The notes under the pieces are model-generated. The model ran no database searches, was not told the origin of the DNA, and saw only the letters and a program-made list of their open reading frames with translations. A stretch of 64,000 bases of DNA from Cellulomonas taurus (GTDB lineage Bacteria > Actinomycetota > Actinomycetes > Actinomycetales > Cellulomonadaceae): contig NZ_CP051884.1 in assembly GCF_012931845.1 (NCBI RefSeq), forward strand, positions 992,001-1,056,000. Reading direction: 5' to 3'. The position numbers and the translations under genes were made by a program. This document shows, piece after piece, positions 45,268 to 52,495 of this stretch. Within the stretch, counting starts at the first letter, position 1. The number at the start of each line of letters is the position of its first letter.

Positions 45268-45981
45268 GTGCATCCCGCCCGATCGTCCCGTGCCTACCGC
45301 AACGTCGCCCGTGTGGCGCGGCCGCTGCTCTACGCCATCACCCGCCGTGACTGGCGGGGCGCCGAGCACCTGCCGACCGACACCGGCTTCATCGCGGCCG
45401 GGAACCACCTGAGCAACATCGACCCGCTGACCTTCGCGCACTACCTCTACGACAACGGGGTGGCACCGAAGATCCTGGCGAAGTCCTCGCTGTTCTCGGT
45501 CCCGGTGCTGGGCTGGATCCTGCGGGTCACCGGTCAGATCCCGGTGTTCCGCGGCACCTCCGACGCCGGGAAGTCCTTACAGGCCGCCGAGGTGGCGCTG
45601 GGCGAGGGGGAGTGTGTGGCGGTGTTCCCCGAGGGGACGCTGACCCGGGACCCCGACCTGTGGCCGATGCTGGCCAAGACCGGTGTCGCGCGGCTGGCGC
45701 TGGACACCCGGGTGCCGGTGATCCCGATCGCCCAGTGGGGCGCGCAGGACCTGCTGGCTCGGTACGGCAAGGTGTTCAAGCCGATCCCGCCCAAGCGGGT
45801 GGTGGTGCTGGCCGGTCCGCCGGTCGACCTCTCCGACCTGTACGACCTGCCCCGCGACGCGGCGACCCTGCGCGAGGCCACCCGCCGGGTGATGGCGGCG
45901 ATCACCGCCCAGCTCGCCGAGCTACGCGGTGAGGAACCGCCGGAGGGCGTCTACGACATGCGCAAGCAGGCCCGCGGATGA
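45268..45981 (+). CDS. plsC: 1-acyl-sn-glycerol-3-phosphate acyltransferase
   Basis: 237 residues. The acyltransferase motif H-x4-D is in GNHLSNIDPLTFAHYL, glycerophosphate binding in FPEGTLTRDP and a proline-rich IPIAQWGAQ later. It should acylate lysophosphatidate or another lysolipid at the membrane. It is translationally coupled to gpsA (ATGA), which provides glycerol-3-phosphate, so the pair links backbone supply and acylation. Confidence 0.9.
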   Translation: MHPARSSRAYRNVARVARPLLYAITRRDWRGAEHLPTDTGFIAAGNHLSNIDPLTFAHYLYDNGVAPKILAKSSLFSVPVLGWILRVTGQIPVFRGTSDAGKSLQAAEVALGEGECVAVFPEGTLTRDPDLWPMLAKTGVARLALDTRVPVIPIAQWGAQDLLARYGKVFKPIPPKRVVVLAGPPVDLSDLYDLPRDAATLREATRRVMAAITAQLAELRGEEPPEGVYDMRKQARG

Positions 45982-46979
45982 CCCGCGCCACCGTGCTGGG
46001 CGCCGGAGCGTGGGGGACCACCTTCGCCGCCGTGCTGGCCGACGCCGGATGCGAGGTGACGATCTGGGGACGCGACGCCGCGGTCTGCGCGCAGATCACC
46101 GCCGAGCACCGCAACGAGCGCTACCTGCCCGGGGTGGAGCTGCCCGCCGGCGTGACCGGTGAGCCGGACCTACGCCGTGCGGTCGCCGACGCCGAGGTGA
46201 TCGCGGTGGCGGTGCCTGCCCAGTCGGCGCGGGCCGTCCTGGCGCCGCTGGCCGGGACCCTGGGACCGGACACGGTCGTGGTGTCGCTGATGAAGGGCGT
46301 CGAGCTGGCCACTCAGCAGCGGATGAGCCAGATGCTCGCCGAGGCGCTGGACCTGCCCGAGCACCGGGTCGCGGTGCTCTCCGGCCCGAACCTCGCCGAC
46401 GAGATCGCCGTCCGGCAGCCCACCGCCACCGTGGTCGCGGCCAGCGACGAGCGCACCGCCGAGCGGGTCGCCCAGGCCTGTGCCAACCAGTACTTCCGGC
46501 CGTACACCAACGACGACGTGGTCGGCGTGGAGCTGTGCGGTGCGGTGAAGAACGTGATCGCCCTCGCGGTCGGCATCTCCCAGGGCCGCGGCTTCGGCTA
46601 CAACACGATGGCCACCGTGATCACCCGCGGCCTGGTCGAGATCACCCGGCTCGGTCAGGCGCTCGGCGCCCGGGCGGAGACCTTCGGTGGGCTGGCCGGG
46701 ATGGGTGACCTGATGGCGACCTGCGCCTCGCCGCAGTCGCGGAACCATCGCCTCGGCGTGCACATCGGCCAGGGGCTGACCCTGGACGAGGCGATCGTCG
46801 CCACCGGTGGCACCGCGGAAGGCGTCAAGACCTCGCGCTCGGTGCTGGACCTCGCGGAGCGGGTCGGGGTCGAGATGCCGATCACCGCCGCCGTGGTGCA
46901 GGTGCTCTACGAGGGTCTCCCGGTGGATGCCCTGGCCCCGTTGCTGCTGGAGCGCCCCCGCAAGGCCGAGGGCGCCTGA
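45978..46979 (+). CDS. gpsA: Glycerol-3-phosphate dehydrogenase [NAD(P)+]
   Basis: 333 residues. Reduces dihydroxyacetone phosphate to glycerol-3-phosphate for phospholipids. The dinucleotide motif VLGAGAWGTTFAAVLADAG opens the protein; SGPNLADEIAVRQPT and CGAVKNVIALAVGISQGRGFGYN contain the conserved active-site lysine; GLAGMGDLMATCAS follows. It overlaps plsC by four bases and stops 4 bases short of the convergent cystathionine enzyme. Confidence 0.95.
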   Translation: MTRATVLGAGAWGTTFAAVLADAGCEVTIWGRDAAVCAQITAEHRNERYLPGVELPAGVTGEPDLRRAVADAEVIAVAVPAQSARAVLAPLAGTLGPDTVVVSLMKGVELATQQRMSQMLAEALDLPEHRVAVLSGPNLADEIAVRQPTATVVAASDERTAERVAQACANQYFRPYTNDDVVGVELCGAVKNVIALAVGISQGRGFGYNTMATVITRGLVEITRLGQALGARAETFGGLAGMGDLMATCASPQSRNHRLGVHIGQGLTLDEAIVATGGTAEGVKTSRSVLDLAERVGVEMPITAAVVQVLYEGLPVDALAPLLLERPRKAEGA

Positions 46980-46983
46980 CCGG

Positions 46984-48144
46984 TCAGCTGGTCGGCAGGC
47001 TCCGCAGCGCCCGATCCAGGTCCTGCCACAGGTCCTCGACGTCCTCGATCCCGACGCTGAGCCGGAGCAGGTCCGCCGGAACGGTCACCGACTCGGTGCC
47101 GAAACGGCGGCGGCGCTCGATGCTGGACTCCACGCCACCGAGGCTGGTCGCGGGGACCCAGAGCCGCAGGGCAGCCACCACGGCATCGGCGCCGGCCGCG
47201 CCGCCGACGGGTCGCAGCCCGATGATCGCGCCGTAGCCGGACATCTGTGCGGTGGCCCGCGCATGACCGGGATCGCCGGGCAGGCCCGGGTGCCGGACCT
47301 CGGCGACCGCGGGGTGCTCGGCCAGCCGCCGGGCGAGCTCCAGGGCGTTCGCCTGCGCCCGCTCGACCCGCAGCGCCAGCGTGCGCACCCCGCGCAGCGC
47401 CAGGTAGACCTCCGCCGGGCCGGCGATCGCGCCGTGCAGGGTCCGGTAGGCCAGCAGCCGGGCGTGCAGCTCCGGGTCGTTCGACAGCGCGGCGCCGAGC
47501 ACCACGTCGGAGTGCCCGGCCAGGTACTTGGTCACCGAGTGCACCACCACATCGGCACCCAGGCCGAGCGGCCGCTGCACCAGCGGCGTGGCGAAGGTGT
47601 TGTCCACGACGGTCAGGGCGCCGACCGCACGTGCGGCGGCGATCAGCGCGGGCAGGTCGGCGACCTCCAGCATCGGGTTGGTCGGCGACTCGACCCAGAG
47701 CATCGAGGTCTCCGGGGTGAGCGCCGCCACGACCTGCTCCGTCTCGGCGATGTCGACCACCACGACCTCGACCCGGGAGCGGGTGGTCAGGTCGGCGAGG
47801 TAGCCGTGCAGCACCTGGTACGCGTGCCGGGGCACCACCACCCGGCCGCCGTGCGGGATCAGCGACAGCGCCGCCGCGATCGCCGCCATCCCGGAGCCGT
47901 AGACCAGCGCGGGCAGCTCGGCGCGCTCCAGGGCCGCCAGCGTCTCCTCGAAGGGCACCCAGGTCTCGGTGCCGCTGCGCGCGTACAGCAGCTCCGGTGC
48001 CGGACCCGGCTCGCCCTGGGACACGTAGGTCGAGGACATGACCACCGGCGGGTTCACCGGGGCGCCCTGCACGCGGGCGGGACGCCCGGCCGACACGGCG
48101 ACGGTGGCGGGGGACAGCGAGCTCAGATCATGGTCGTGGCGCAC
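46984..48144 (-). CDS. Cystathionine gamma-synthase/gamma-lyase family PLP enzyme
   Basis: 386 residues. Cys/Met-metabolism PLP fold: YARSGTETWVPFEETLAALE, SGMAAIAAALSLIP, ESPTNPMLEVADLPAL, VDNTFATPLVQRPLGLGADVVVHSVTKYLAGHSDVV in consecutive blocks, with the PLP lysine in SVTKYLAGH. The sequence cannot separate cystathionine synthase from lyase or related elimination enzymes; the 'gamma-synthase/lyase' label is the safe one. Start is a GTG at 48144 preceded by TAGTGT at 7 bases. It sits between gpsA and ddl, an insertion relative to the mycobacterial gene order. Confidence 0.85.
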   Translation of the reverse strand: MRHDHDLSSLSPATVAVSAGRPARVQGAPVNPPVVMSSTYVSQGEPGPAPELLYARSGTETWVPFEETLAALERAELPALVYGSGMAAIAAALSLIPHGGRVVVPRHAYQVLHGYLADLTTRSRVEVVVVDIAETEQVVAALTPETSMLWVESPTNPMLEVADLPALIAAARAVGALTVVDNTFATPLVQRPLGLGADVVVHSVTKYLAGHSDVVLGAALSNDPELHARLLAYRTLHGAIAGPAEVYLALRGVRTLALRVERAQANALELARRLAEHPAVAEVRHPGLPGDPGHARATAQMSGYGAIIGLRPVGGAAGADAVVAALRLWVPATSLGGVESSIERRRRFGTESVTVPADLLRLSVGIEDVEDLWQDLDRALRSLPTS

Positions 48145-48151
48145 GGATCGC

Positions 48152-48157
48152 ACACTA
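48152..48157 (-). promoter_or_regulatory. -10 element of leaderless cystathionine-enzyme promoter
   Basis: On the minus strand TAGTGT ends 7 bases before the GTG at 48144. Confidence 0.6.
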
Positions 48158-48199
48158 AACCCGCCGACTCCGGTGCCGGGAGGTCGTCCCACGGATCGG

Positions 48200-48205
48200 T
48201 AGGCT
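48200..48205 (+). promoter_or_regulatory. -10 element of leaderless ddl promoter
   Basis: TAGGCT ends 8 bases before the ATG at 48214. Confidence 0.5.
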
Positions 48206-48213
48206 CAGCGCCG

Positions 48214-49344
48214 ATGTCCACTTCACCCGACCCCGTGTCCCGTCCCCGTGTCCTGATCCTGTTCGGTGGTCGCTCCGGCGAACACGCGATCAGCTGCGCC
48301 ACCGCCGGTGGCGTTCTGCGCGCCATCGACCGCGAGCGGTACGACGTGCTGCCGATCGGGATCACCCCGAGCGGGCGCTGGGTCCGGGTGGCCGACGACC
48401 CCGACCTGTGGCGGATCACCGACGGCGTGCTGCCCGAGGTGATCGAGGCGCCGGAGCGGGTGCTGCTGCCGCAGGAGGCCGGTTCGCGCGAGGTCCGGGT
48501 GATCGAACCCGGGCTGCCCGCCGCCGACCTGGGGACCGTCGACGTCGTGCTGCCGCTGCTGCACGGACCGTACGGCGAGGACGGCACGCTGCAGGGCATG
48601 TTGGAACTGGCCGACGTGCGCTACGTCGGTGCCGGGGTGCTGGCCTCCGCGGTCGGGATGGACAAGCACTTCATGAAGATCGCCCTGGTCGCCGCCGGGC
48701 TGCCGGTCGGTCCGTTCGAGATGCTGCGCGGCGACGACTGGGCGACCGACAAGGCCGGTATCCGTGCCCGGGTCGAGGCCCTGGGTCTGCCGCTGTTCGT
48801 CAAGCCCGCCCGCGCCGGATCGAGCCTGGGCATCACGCGCGTCACCGACCTCGCCGAGCTGCCCGCCGCCATCGCCGAGGCGCAGCGCCACGACCCGAAG
48901 GTCGTCATCGAGGCCGGGATCGTGGGACGGGAGATCGAGTGCGCCGTCCTGGGCGGCCGCGGTGGCGCACCGGCCCGGGCCTCCCTGCCGGGCGAGATCG
49001 TGGTCACCGACGCCGAGCACACCTTCTACGACTTCGAGGCGAAGTACCTGGACGAGTCGGCGGTCTCCCTGCAGTGCCCGGCCGACCTGCCGCAGGATGT
49101 GATCGAGCGGGTGCAGGACGTCGCGGTGCGCACCTTCGAGTCGATCGACTGCGAGGGGCTGGCGCGGGTGGACGTCTTCGTGACCGAGGGCGGTGAGGTG
49201 ATCGTGAACGAGATCAACACCATGCCCGGCTTCACGCCGTACTCGATGTACCCGCGGATGTGGCAGGAGTCGGGGATCGCCTACCCCGAGCTGCTGGACG
49301 AGCTGCTGCAGCTGGCCCTGGAACGCCCCACCGGCCTGCGCTGA
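48214..49344 (+). CDS. ddl: D-alanine--D-alanine ligase
   Basis: 376 residues. ATP-grasp enzyme that makes the D-Ala-D-Ala dipeptide for peptidoglycan. The start FGGRSGEHAISCATA, LHGPYGEDGTLQGMLEL, the ATP-grasp PLFVKPARAGSSLGI with its lysine and the metal site GLARVDVFVTE and VNEINTMPGFTPYSMYPRM are intact. A Tyr of YSMYPRM is the position that distinguishes D-Ala from D-lactate ligases; this sequence reads as a normal Ddl. Together with murA it puts two cell-wall genes into this 6-kb stretch. Confidence 0.95.
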   Translation: MSTSPDPVSRPRVLILFGGRSGEHAISCATAGGVLRAIDRERYDVLPIGITPSGRWVRVADDPDLWRITDGVLPEVIEAPERVLLPQEAGSREVRVIEPGLPAADLGTVDVVLPLLHGPYGEDGTLQGMLELADVRYVGAGVLASAVGMDKHFMKIALVAAGLPVGPFEMLRGDDWATDKAGIRARVEALGLPLFVKPARAGSSLGITRVTDLAELPAAIAEAQRHDPKVVIEAGIVGREIECAVLGGRGGAPARASLPGEIVVTDAEHTFYDFEAKYLDESAVSLQCPADLPQDVIERVQDVAVRTFESIDCEGLARVDVFVTEGGEVIVNEINTMPGFTPYSMYPRMWQESGIAYPELLDELLQLALERPTGLR

Positions 49345-49353
49345 GGGCCCGGG

Positions 49354-49902
49354 TCAGACGCAGGACCGGTCGGCGACCACCTTCAACACCGCGGGGACCA
49401 GCGCGTCCAGGAACGACGTCGATCGATCCGCGACCACCGCCGCCGGGACCGTGACCTCGATCGCCGGGTCGCGGCCGTAGGTCAGGAACGTCCAGTCCGA
49501 GCCGCCGGGGTTCACTGCCGGGTCGGCCATCGGAGCGGGGCTCGCGCCGGAGGTCGCCGGGTCGGAGGTCGCCGCATCGGCGGGCGCGGAGTCGGCCCGC
49601 ACCAGCCAGTCGACCGTCGCCCCCGAGGCGGTCTCCAGGGTGACGCACTGTTCGGTGGTCGGCCCGGGCGGCTCCACCCCGCAGCGCAGCACCACGGCAT
49701 CGTTCGCCGTACCCCAGGCGGCGGTGGCCTGGCTGGTGGTGTCCACCCGCTCCAGCCCGTCGCCGAGCGACTCGGGCAGCGCCAGGATCACGCTCGCGCA
49801 CTCCGGGTCCTGAGCGTGCGGGGCCGCCTGCACCCCGACGGCGGAGGAACAACCGGCCAGGACGAGGACGCCTCCGAGTGCGAGGAGATGACGCGGGCTC
49901 AT
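49354..49902 (-). CDS. DUF3515-family lipoprotein
   Basis: 182 residues. Lipoprotein signal peptide ends in LAGC (Cys18). The mature part contains four or more cysteines (ECASV, RCGVEPPG, EQCVTLE, DRSCV at the C-terminus), likely disulfide-bonded outside the cell, and a Pro/Ala-rich insert around residues 105-125. The location between ddl and thiL matches mycobacterial Rv2980, a DUF3515 protein, so it belongs to the conserved backbone. Function unknown; its conserved place beside ddl suggests a cell-envelope role. Confidence 0.8.
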   Translation of the reverse strand: MSPRHLLALGGVLVLAGCSSAVGVQAAPHAQDPECASVILALPESLGDGLERVDTTSQATAAWGTANDAVVLRCGVEPPGPTTEQCVTLETASGATVDWLVRADSAPADAATSDPATSGASPAPMADPAVNPGGSDWTFLTYGRDPAIEVTVPAAVVADRSTSFLDALVPAVLKVVADRSCV

Positions 49903-49908
49903 CGGGCC

Positions 49909-49914
49909 AGGCTA
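49909..49914 (-). promoter_or_regulatory. -10 element of leaderless DUF3515 promoter
   Basis: On the minus strand TAGCCT ends 6 bases before the ATG at 49902, only 12 bases from the opposite -10 of thiL. Confidence 0.55.
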
Positions 49915-49925
49915 ACCGCACCGAC

Positions 49926-49931
49926 TACCGT
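49926..49931 (+). promoter_or_regulatory. -10 element of leaderless thiL promoter
   Basis: TACCGT ends 7 bases before the GTG at 49939. This leaves no room for a riboswitch or ribosome site. Confidence 0.6.
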
Positions 49932-49938
49932 GACCAGG

Positions 49939-51051
49939 GTGAACGACGCCACACCCCCGACCCGACCCGACCTGTCACCGGCTGAGGGCGCTTCCAGCCC
50001 GACCCGGCCCGGCTCGTCGTTGGGTGAGGGCGGGTCCAGCCCGACCCGGCCCGACCCGTCGCCGGGCGCTGCGGAGATCCCCCCAACCGTCGCCGACCTG
50101 GGCGAGGAGCGGTTGCTGGCCCGGATCTTCCCGATCCTGCCCGCGGGGGACAGCACGCTGCTCGGCCCCGGGGACGACGCGGCGGTGATCGCGGCACCGG
50201 ACGGCAGATTCGTGGTGTCCACCGACGTGCTGGTGCAGGACCGACACTTCCGGCTCGACTGGTCCGACGGTCGTGCGGTGGGTCGCCGGGCCGCCGCGCA
50301 GAACCTGGCCGACATCGCGGCGATGGGCGCCCGGCCGACCGCGATGGTGGTCTCCCTGGTCCTGCCAGGTGAGCTGCCGGTGTCCTGGGTGACCGACCTC
50401 GCGCAGGGGCTCGCCGACCTGTGCGGCCCGGTGGGCGCGGGGGTGGTGGGCGGTGACCTGTCCGGTGGCGACGCGGTGGTGGTCGCGGTGACCGTGCACG
50501 GCGACCTGGCGGGTCGGGCACCGGTGCTCCGTTCCGGGGCGCGACCCGGTGACGTGGTCGCGCTGGCGGGAACGGTCGGCAGGTCCGCGGCGGGCTGGGC
50601 GCTGTTGAGCGACGGAGCGCTGACCGAGGCGGACGACGAGCTGATCGAGGTCTTCCGCGCCCCCCGACCACCGCTCGACGCCGGACCGCGAGCCGCCGAC
50701 GCGGGGGCCACCGCGATGCTGGACGTGTCGGACGGGCTGCTGCGGGACGCCGGACGGATCGCCCGGGCCTCCGGGGTGGTGCTGGACCTGGGGCGGCCGG
50801 AGCAGGTGTTGACGGACGACCTGGCAGCGGTGGCCGGCGCCGCCCATCGACTCGGGATCGACCCGGTGGGGTGGGTGCTGACCGGGGGCGAGGACCACGG
50901 ACTGCTGGCGACTTTCCCGGAGTCCACGCCGGTGCCCGCGGGGTTCCGGGTGATCGGCCGCGTGCGCTCGGCGGAATCGGCCCCGGGGGTGCTGGTCGAC
51001 GGCCGTGCCCCGGGCGCCCTCAGCCCCGGATGGGACCACTTCGGCGGCTGA
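49939..51051 (+). CDS. thiL: Thiamine-monophosphate kinase with N-terminal repeat extension
   Basis: 370 residues. ThiL phosphorylates thiamine monophosphate to the active diphosphate cofactor, needed by IlvB among others. The AIR-synthase-like core starts near residue 52 (ADLGEERLLARIFPILP) and has LLGPGDDAAVI, VVSTDVLVQDRHF, GDLSGGDAVVVAVTVHGDL and LDVSDGLLRDAGRIA. Ahead of it is a ~45-residue Pro/Ser/Gly-rich extension encoded by three 42-bp repeats, unusual for this enzyme. A later start inside that region is possible, but the -10 at 49926 fits the GTG at 49939. No TPP riboswitch precedes it. Confidence 0.93.
   Translation: MNDATPPTRPDLSPAEGASSPTRPGSSLGEGGSSPTRPDPSPGAAEIPPTVADLGEERLLARIFPILPAGDSTLLGPGDDAAVIAAPDGRFVVSTDVLVQDRHFRLDWSDGRAVGRRAAAQNLADIAAMGARPTAMVVSLVLPGELPVSWVTDLAQGLADLCGPVGAGVVGGDLSGGDAVVVAVTVHGDLAGRAPVLRSGARPGDVVALAGTVGRSAAGWALLSDGALTEADDELIEVFRAPRPPLDAGPRAADAGATAMLDVSDGLLRDAGRIARASGVVLDLGRPEQVLTDDLAAVAGAAHRLGIDPVGWVLTGGEDHGLLATFPESTPVPAGFRVIGRVRSAESAPGVLVDGRAPGALSPGWDHFGG
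49957..50082 (+). repeat. Three in-frame 42-bp repeats at the thiL 5' end
   Basis: Units at 49957-49998, 49999-50040 and 50041-50082 each begin CCGACCCGRCCCG and encode 14 residues of the type PTRPxxSxxEGxSS. The third copy is more diverged at its end. The length is a multiple of three, so copy-number changes keep the frame. Confidence 0.85.
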
Positions 51052-51160
51052 CCGCACGGCGGGCCCGATCCGACCGGTCACCACAGGGCGATCGCCCGGC
51101 AGTGGGTGGTGCTGGCCCGTTGTCGAGGTCGGCACTTCGGGCCAGTTCCGGTGCGGCGAA

Positions 51161-51300
51161 CTGCCGAACTCGGGCGTGGACTGCCGACTTCGGGCGTGGA
51201 CTGCCGACTTCGGGCGGGGACTGCCGACTTCGGGCGCGGACTGCCGACTTGGGGCGTGGACTGCCGACTTGGGGCGCGGACTGCCGAACTCGTCGCGGGC
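51161..51300. repeat. 20-bp tandem minisatellite between thiL and GNAT gene
   Basis: Seven contiguous units start at 51161 and recur every 20 bases to 51281; the core is CTGCCGACTTCGGGCGTGGA with C/G and T/C/G changes. The units have no spacers. The rest of 51052-51418 is very GC-rich (GCGGGCG-like) and holds no gene that I can support. Confidence 0.9.
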
Positions 51301-51418
51301 GTCGCGGGGTGTGGCGGGCGACGCGGGCGCGCGGGCGTCGGGTGGCCGGGGCGCGGCGGGGCCGCCGGGTCGCTGCGGGGCTGGCGGGGCGCGGCGGAGT
51401 GGGCGGGGTCGCGGCGGC

Positions 51419-51937
51419 TCAGCCGCGGCGGTAGCGCACCTCGGGCAGCTCGGTGCCGCCGATCTCCTCCGTGCGCTCGGTGCCGTCCGGGCTGAAGCCG
51501 TGCCGACGGTAGAAGTGCCGGCTGCGCTCGTTCTGCGCCGCGGTCCACAGGGTGACCACCGTGCGCGGGGGCACCTCGGCCAGTGCCGTGCGCATCAGGT
51601 CGCGCGCGACCCCGCTGCCGATCAGCTCCGGCTCCAGGTACACCGAGTAGATCTGCAGCGTGCGGGGGTTGGCGTCCTCGTCGAGGGACGGGCCGAGGCT
51701 CAGGAACCCGACCACCGCGTCGTCGATGCTGGCGACCCAGGTGGTACCCCGGTCCGGGTGCCGCAGCTGGTTGCGCCACCACTCGGCTCGGGTGTCGGGG
51801 TCCAGGGCGTCCAGGTAGTCGTCGGGCAGCATGCCCCGGTACGCGGTCTGCCAGGAGCGGACGTGCACCCCGGCGATGGCGTCGGCATCCGTCACTGCTG
51901 CGGGACGGACGGTGTGTTCGGCGCGCTCGGTCGACAT
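51419..51937 (-). CDS. GNAT-family N-acetyltransferase
   Basis: 172 residues. The GNAT fold with VVGFLSLGPSLDED (strand 4), the acetyl-CoA loop VYLEPELIGSGVARDLM and RHFYRRHGFSPDGTER near the end. The N-terminal RPAAVTDADAIAGVHVRSWQTAYRG is typical of a large actinobacterial GNAT group acting on small amines or peptides; no substrate can be named. ATG 51937 is preferred over GTG 51943. The gene is flanked by a minisatellite on one side and by the rpmB terminator on the other. Confidence 0.9.
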   Translation of the reverse strand: MSTERAEHTVRPAAVTDADAIAGVHVRSWQTAYRGMLPDDYLDALDPDTRAEWWRNQLRHPDRGTTWVASIDDAVVGFLSLGPSLDEDANPRTLQIYSVYLEPELIGSGVARDLMRTALAEVPPRTVVTLWTAAQNERSRHFYRRHGFSPDGTERTEEIGGTELPEVRYRRG

Positions 51938-52048
51938 GCGCACCAGCGTGCCACAGGGGTCGGACAGCGCGAAGACCCGGGCAGGAACGAATCACACGGG
52001 CATGAACAGCACGAAGCCCGGGAGCGCATCACACGGCCCAGGACAGCA

Positions 52049-52083
52049 CGAAGGCCCGCACCGGGAATCCGGGCGGGCCTTCG
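52049..52083 (-). terminator. Hairpin terminator after rpmB
   Basis: An 11-bp stem, CGAAGGCCCGC with GCGGGCCTTCG, begins 13 bases past the stop of the minus-strand rpmB. The rest of 51938-52095 shows only short direct repeats. Confidence 0.75.
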
Positions 52084-52095
52084 CGAAGCGTTGCG

Positions 52096-52287
52096 TCAGA
52101 TGGCGCGCTGCACCTTGCCGGCCTTGAGGCACGAGGTGCACACGTTCATCCGCTTGGCGGTACCGGCGACCACCACGCGCACGCGCTGGATGTTCGGGTT
52201 CCAGCGGCGCTTGGTGCGGATGTGCGAGTGCGAGATGCTGTGCCCGAAGGACGGGCCCTTGGCGCAGACGTCGCAGTTGGCAGCCAC
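52096..52287 (-). CDS. rpmB: Ribosomal protein L28 (zinc-binding form)
   Basis: 63 residues. Component of the large ribosomal subunit. It keeps both cysteine pairs CDVCAKGP and CTSC, so it is the zinc-ribbon (C+) form rather than the zinc-independent paralogue. Other hallmarks are SHSHIRTKRRWNPNIQ and KRMNVCTSCLKAGKV. GTG start with AGGAGA ribosome site. A CGACGCAT-containing inverted repeat lies 24-47 bases upstream of the start. Confidence 0.96.
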   Translation of the reverse strand: MAANCDVCAKGPSFGHSISHSHIRTKRRWNPNIQRVRVVVAGTAKRMNVCTSCLKAGKVQRAI

Positions 52288-52310
52288 GGTCTTCTCCTGA
52301 AATTCGAATG

Positions 52311-52334
52311 ATGCGTCGTGACGGGTCGACGCAT
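52311..52334. promoter_or_regulatory. Inverted repeat upstream of rpmB
   Basis: ATGCGTCG (52311-52318) and CGACGCAT (52327-52334) are perfect arms 8 bases apart; CGACGCAT also occurs at 52403-52410. It could be an operator or hairpin in the rpmB leader. It does not resemble a Zur box. Confidence 0.4.
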
Positions 52335-52465
52335 GCTGGTCGGATGGGGCGGTCCGCACCGCTGGCCGAAGGCCGGGGCGGAGCTGCCACCGTGCTCGAG
52401 CGCGACGCATCAACGAATACGCTCGGGCAACCGGGACAGACTAGCTCACCGGCGGCTCAGGTCTC

Positions 52466-52481
52466 AAACCCGCGCGGGTTT
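52466..52481. promoter_or_regulatory. Perfect 16-bp palindrome upstream of DhaL-like gene
   Basis: AAACCCGCGCGGGTTT lies 14 bases before the GTG at 52496. It could be an operator or a rho-independent-like element. Confidence 0.4.
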
Positions 52482-52495
52482 GGCACAGTAGCCCC

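Noticed and set aside
49903..49938. TPP riboswitch before thiL
   Set aside because: Only 36 bases separate the genes and the -10 is 7 bases from the start, so no leader exists.
51161..51300. CRISPR array
   Set aside because: The units are contiguous 20-mers with no spacers and no cas genes are present; the 29-bp repeats at 40045-40131 fail for the same reason.
52288..52320. Zur box upstream of rpmB
   Set aside because: TGAAATTCGAATGAT is only vaguely similar to the Zur consensus, and L28 here is the zinc-binding form, which is not usually Zur-repressed.
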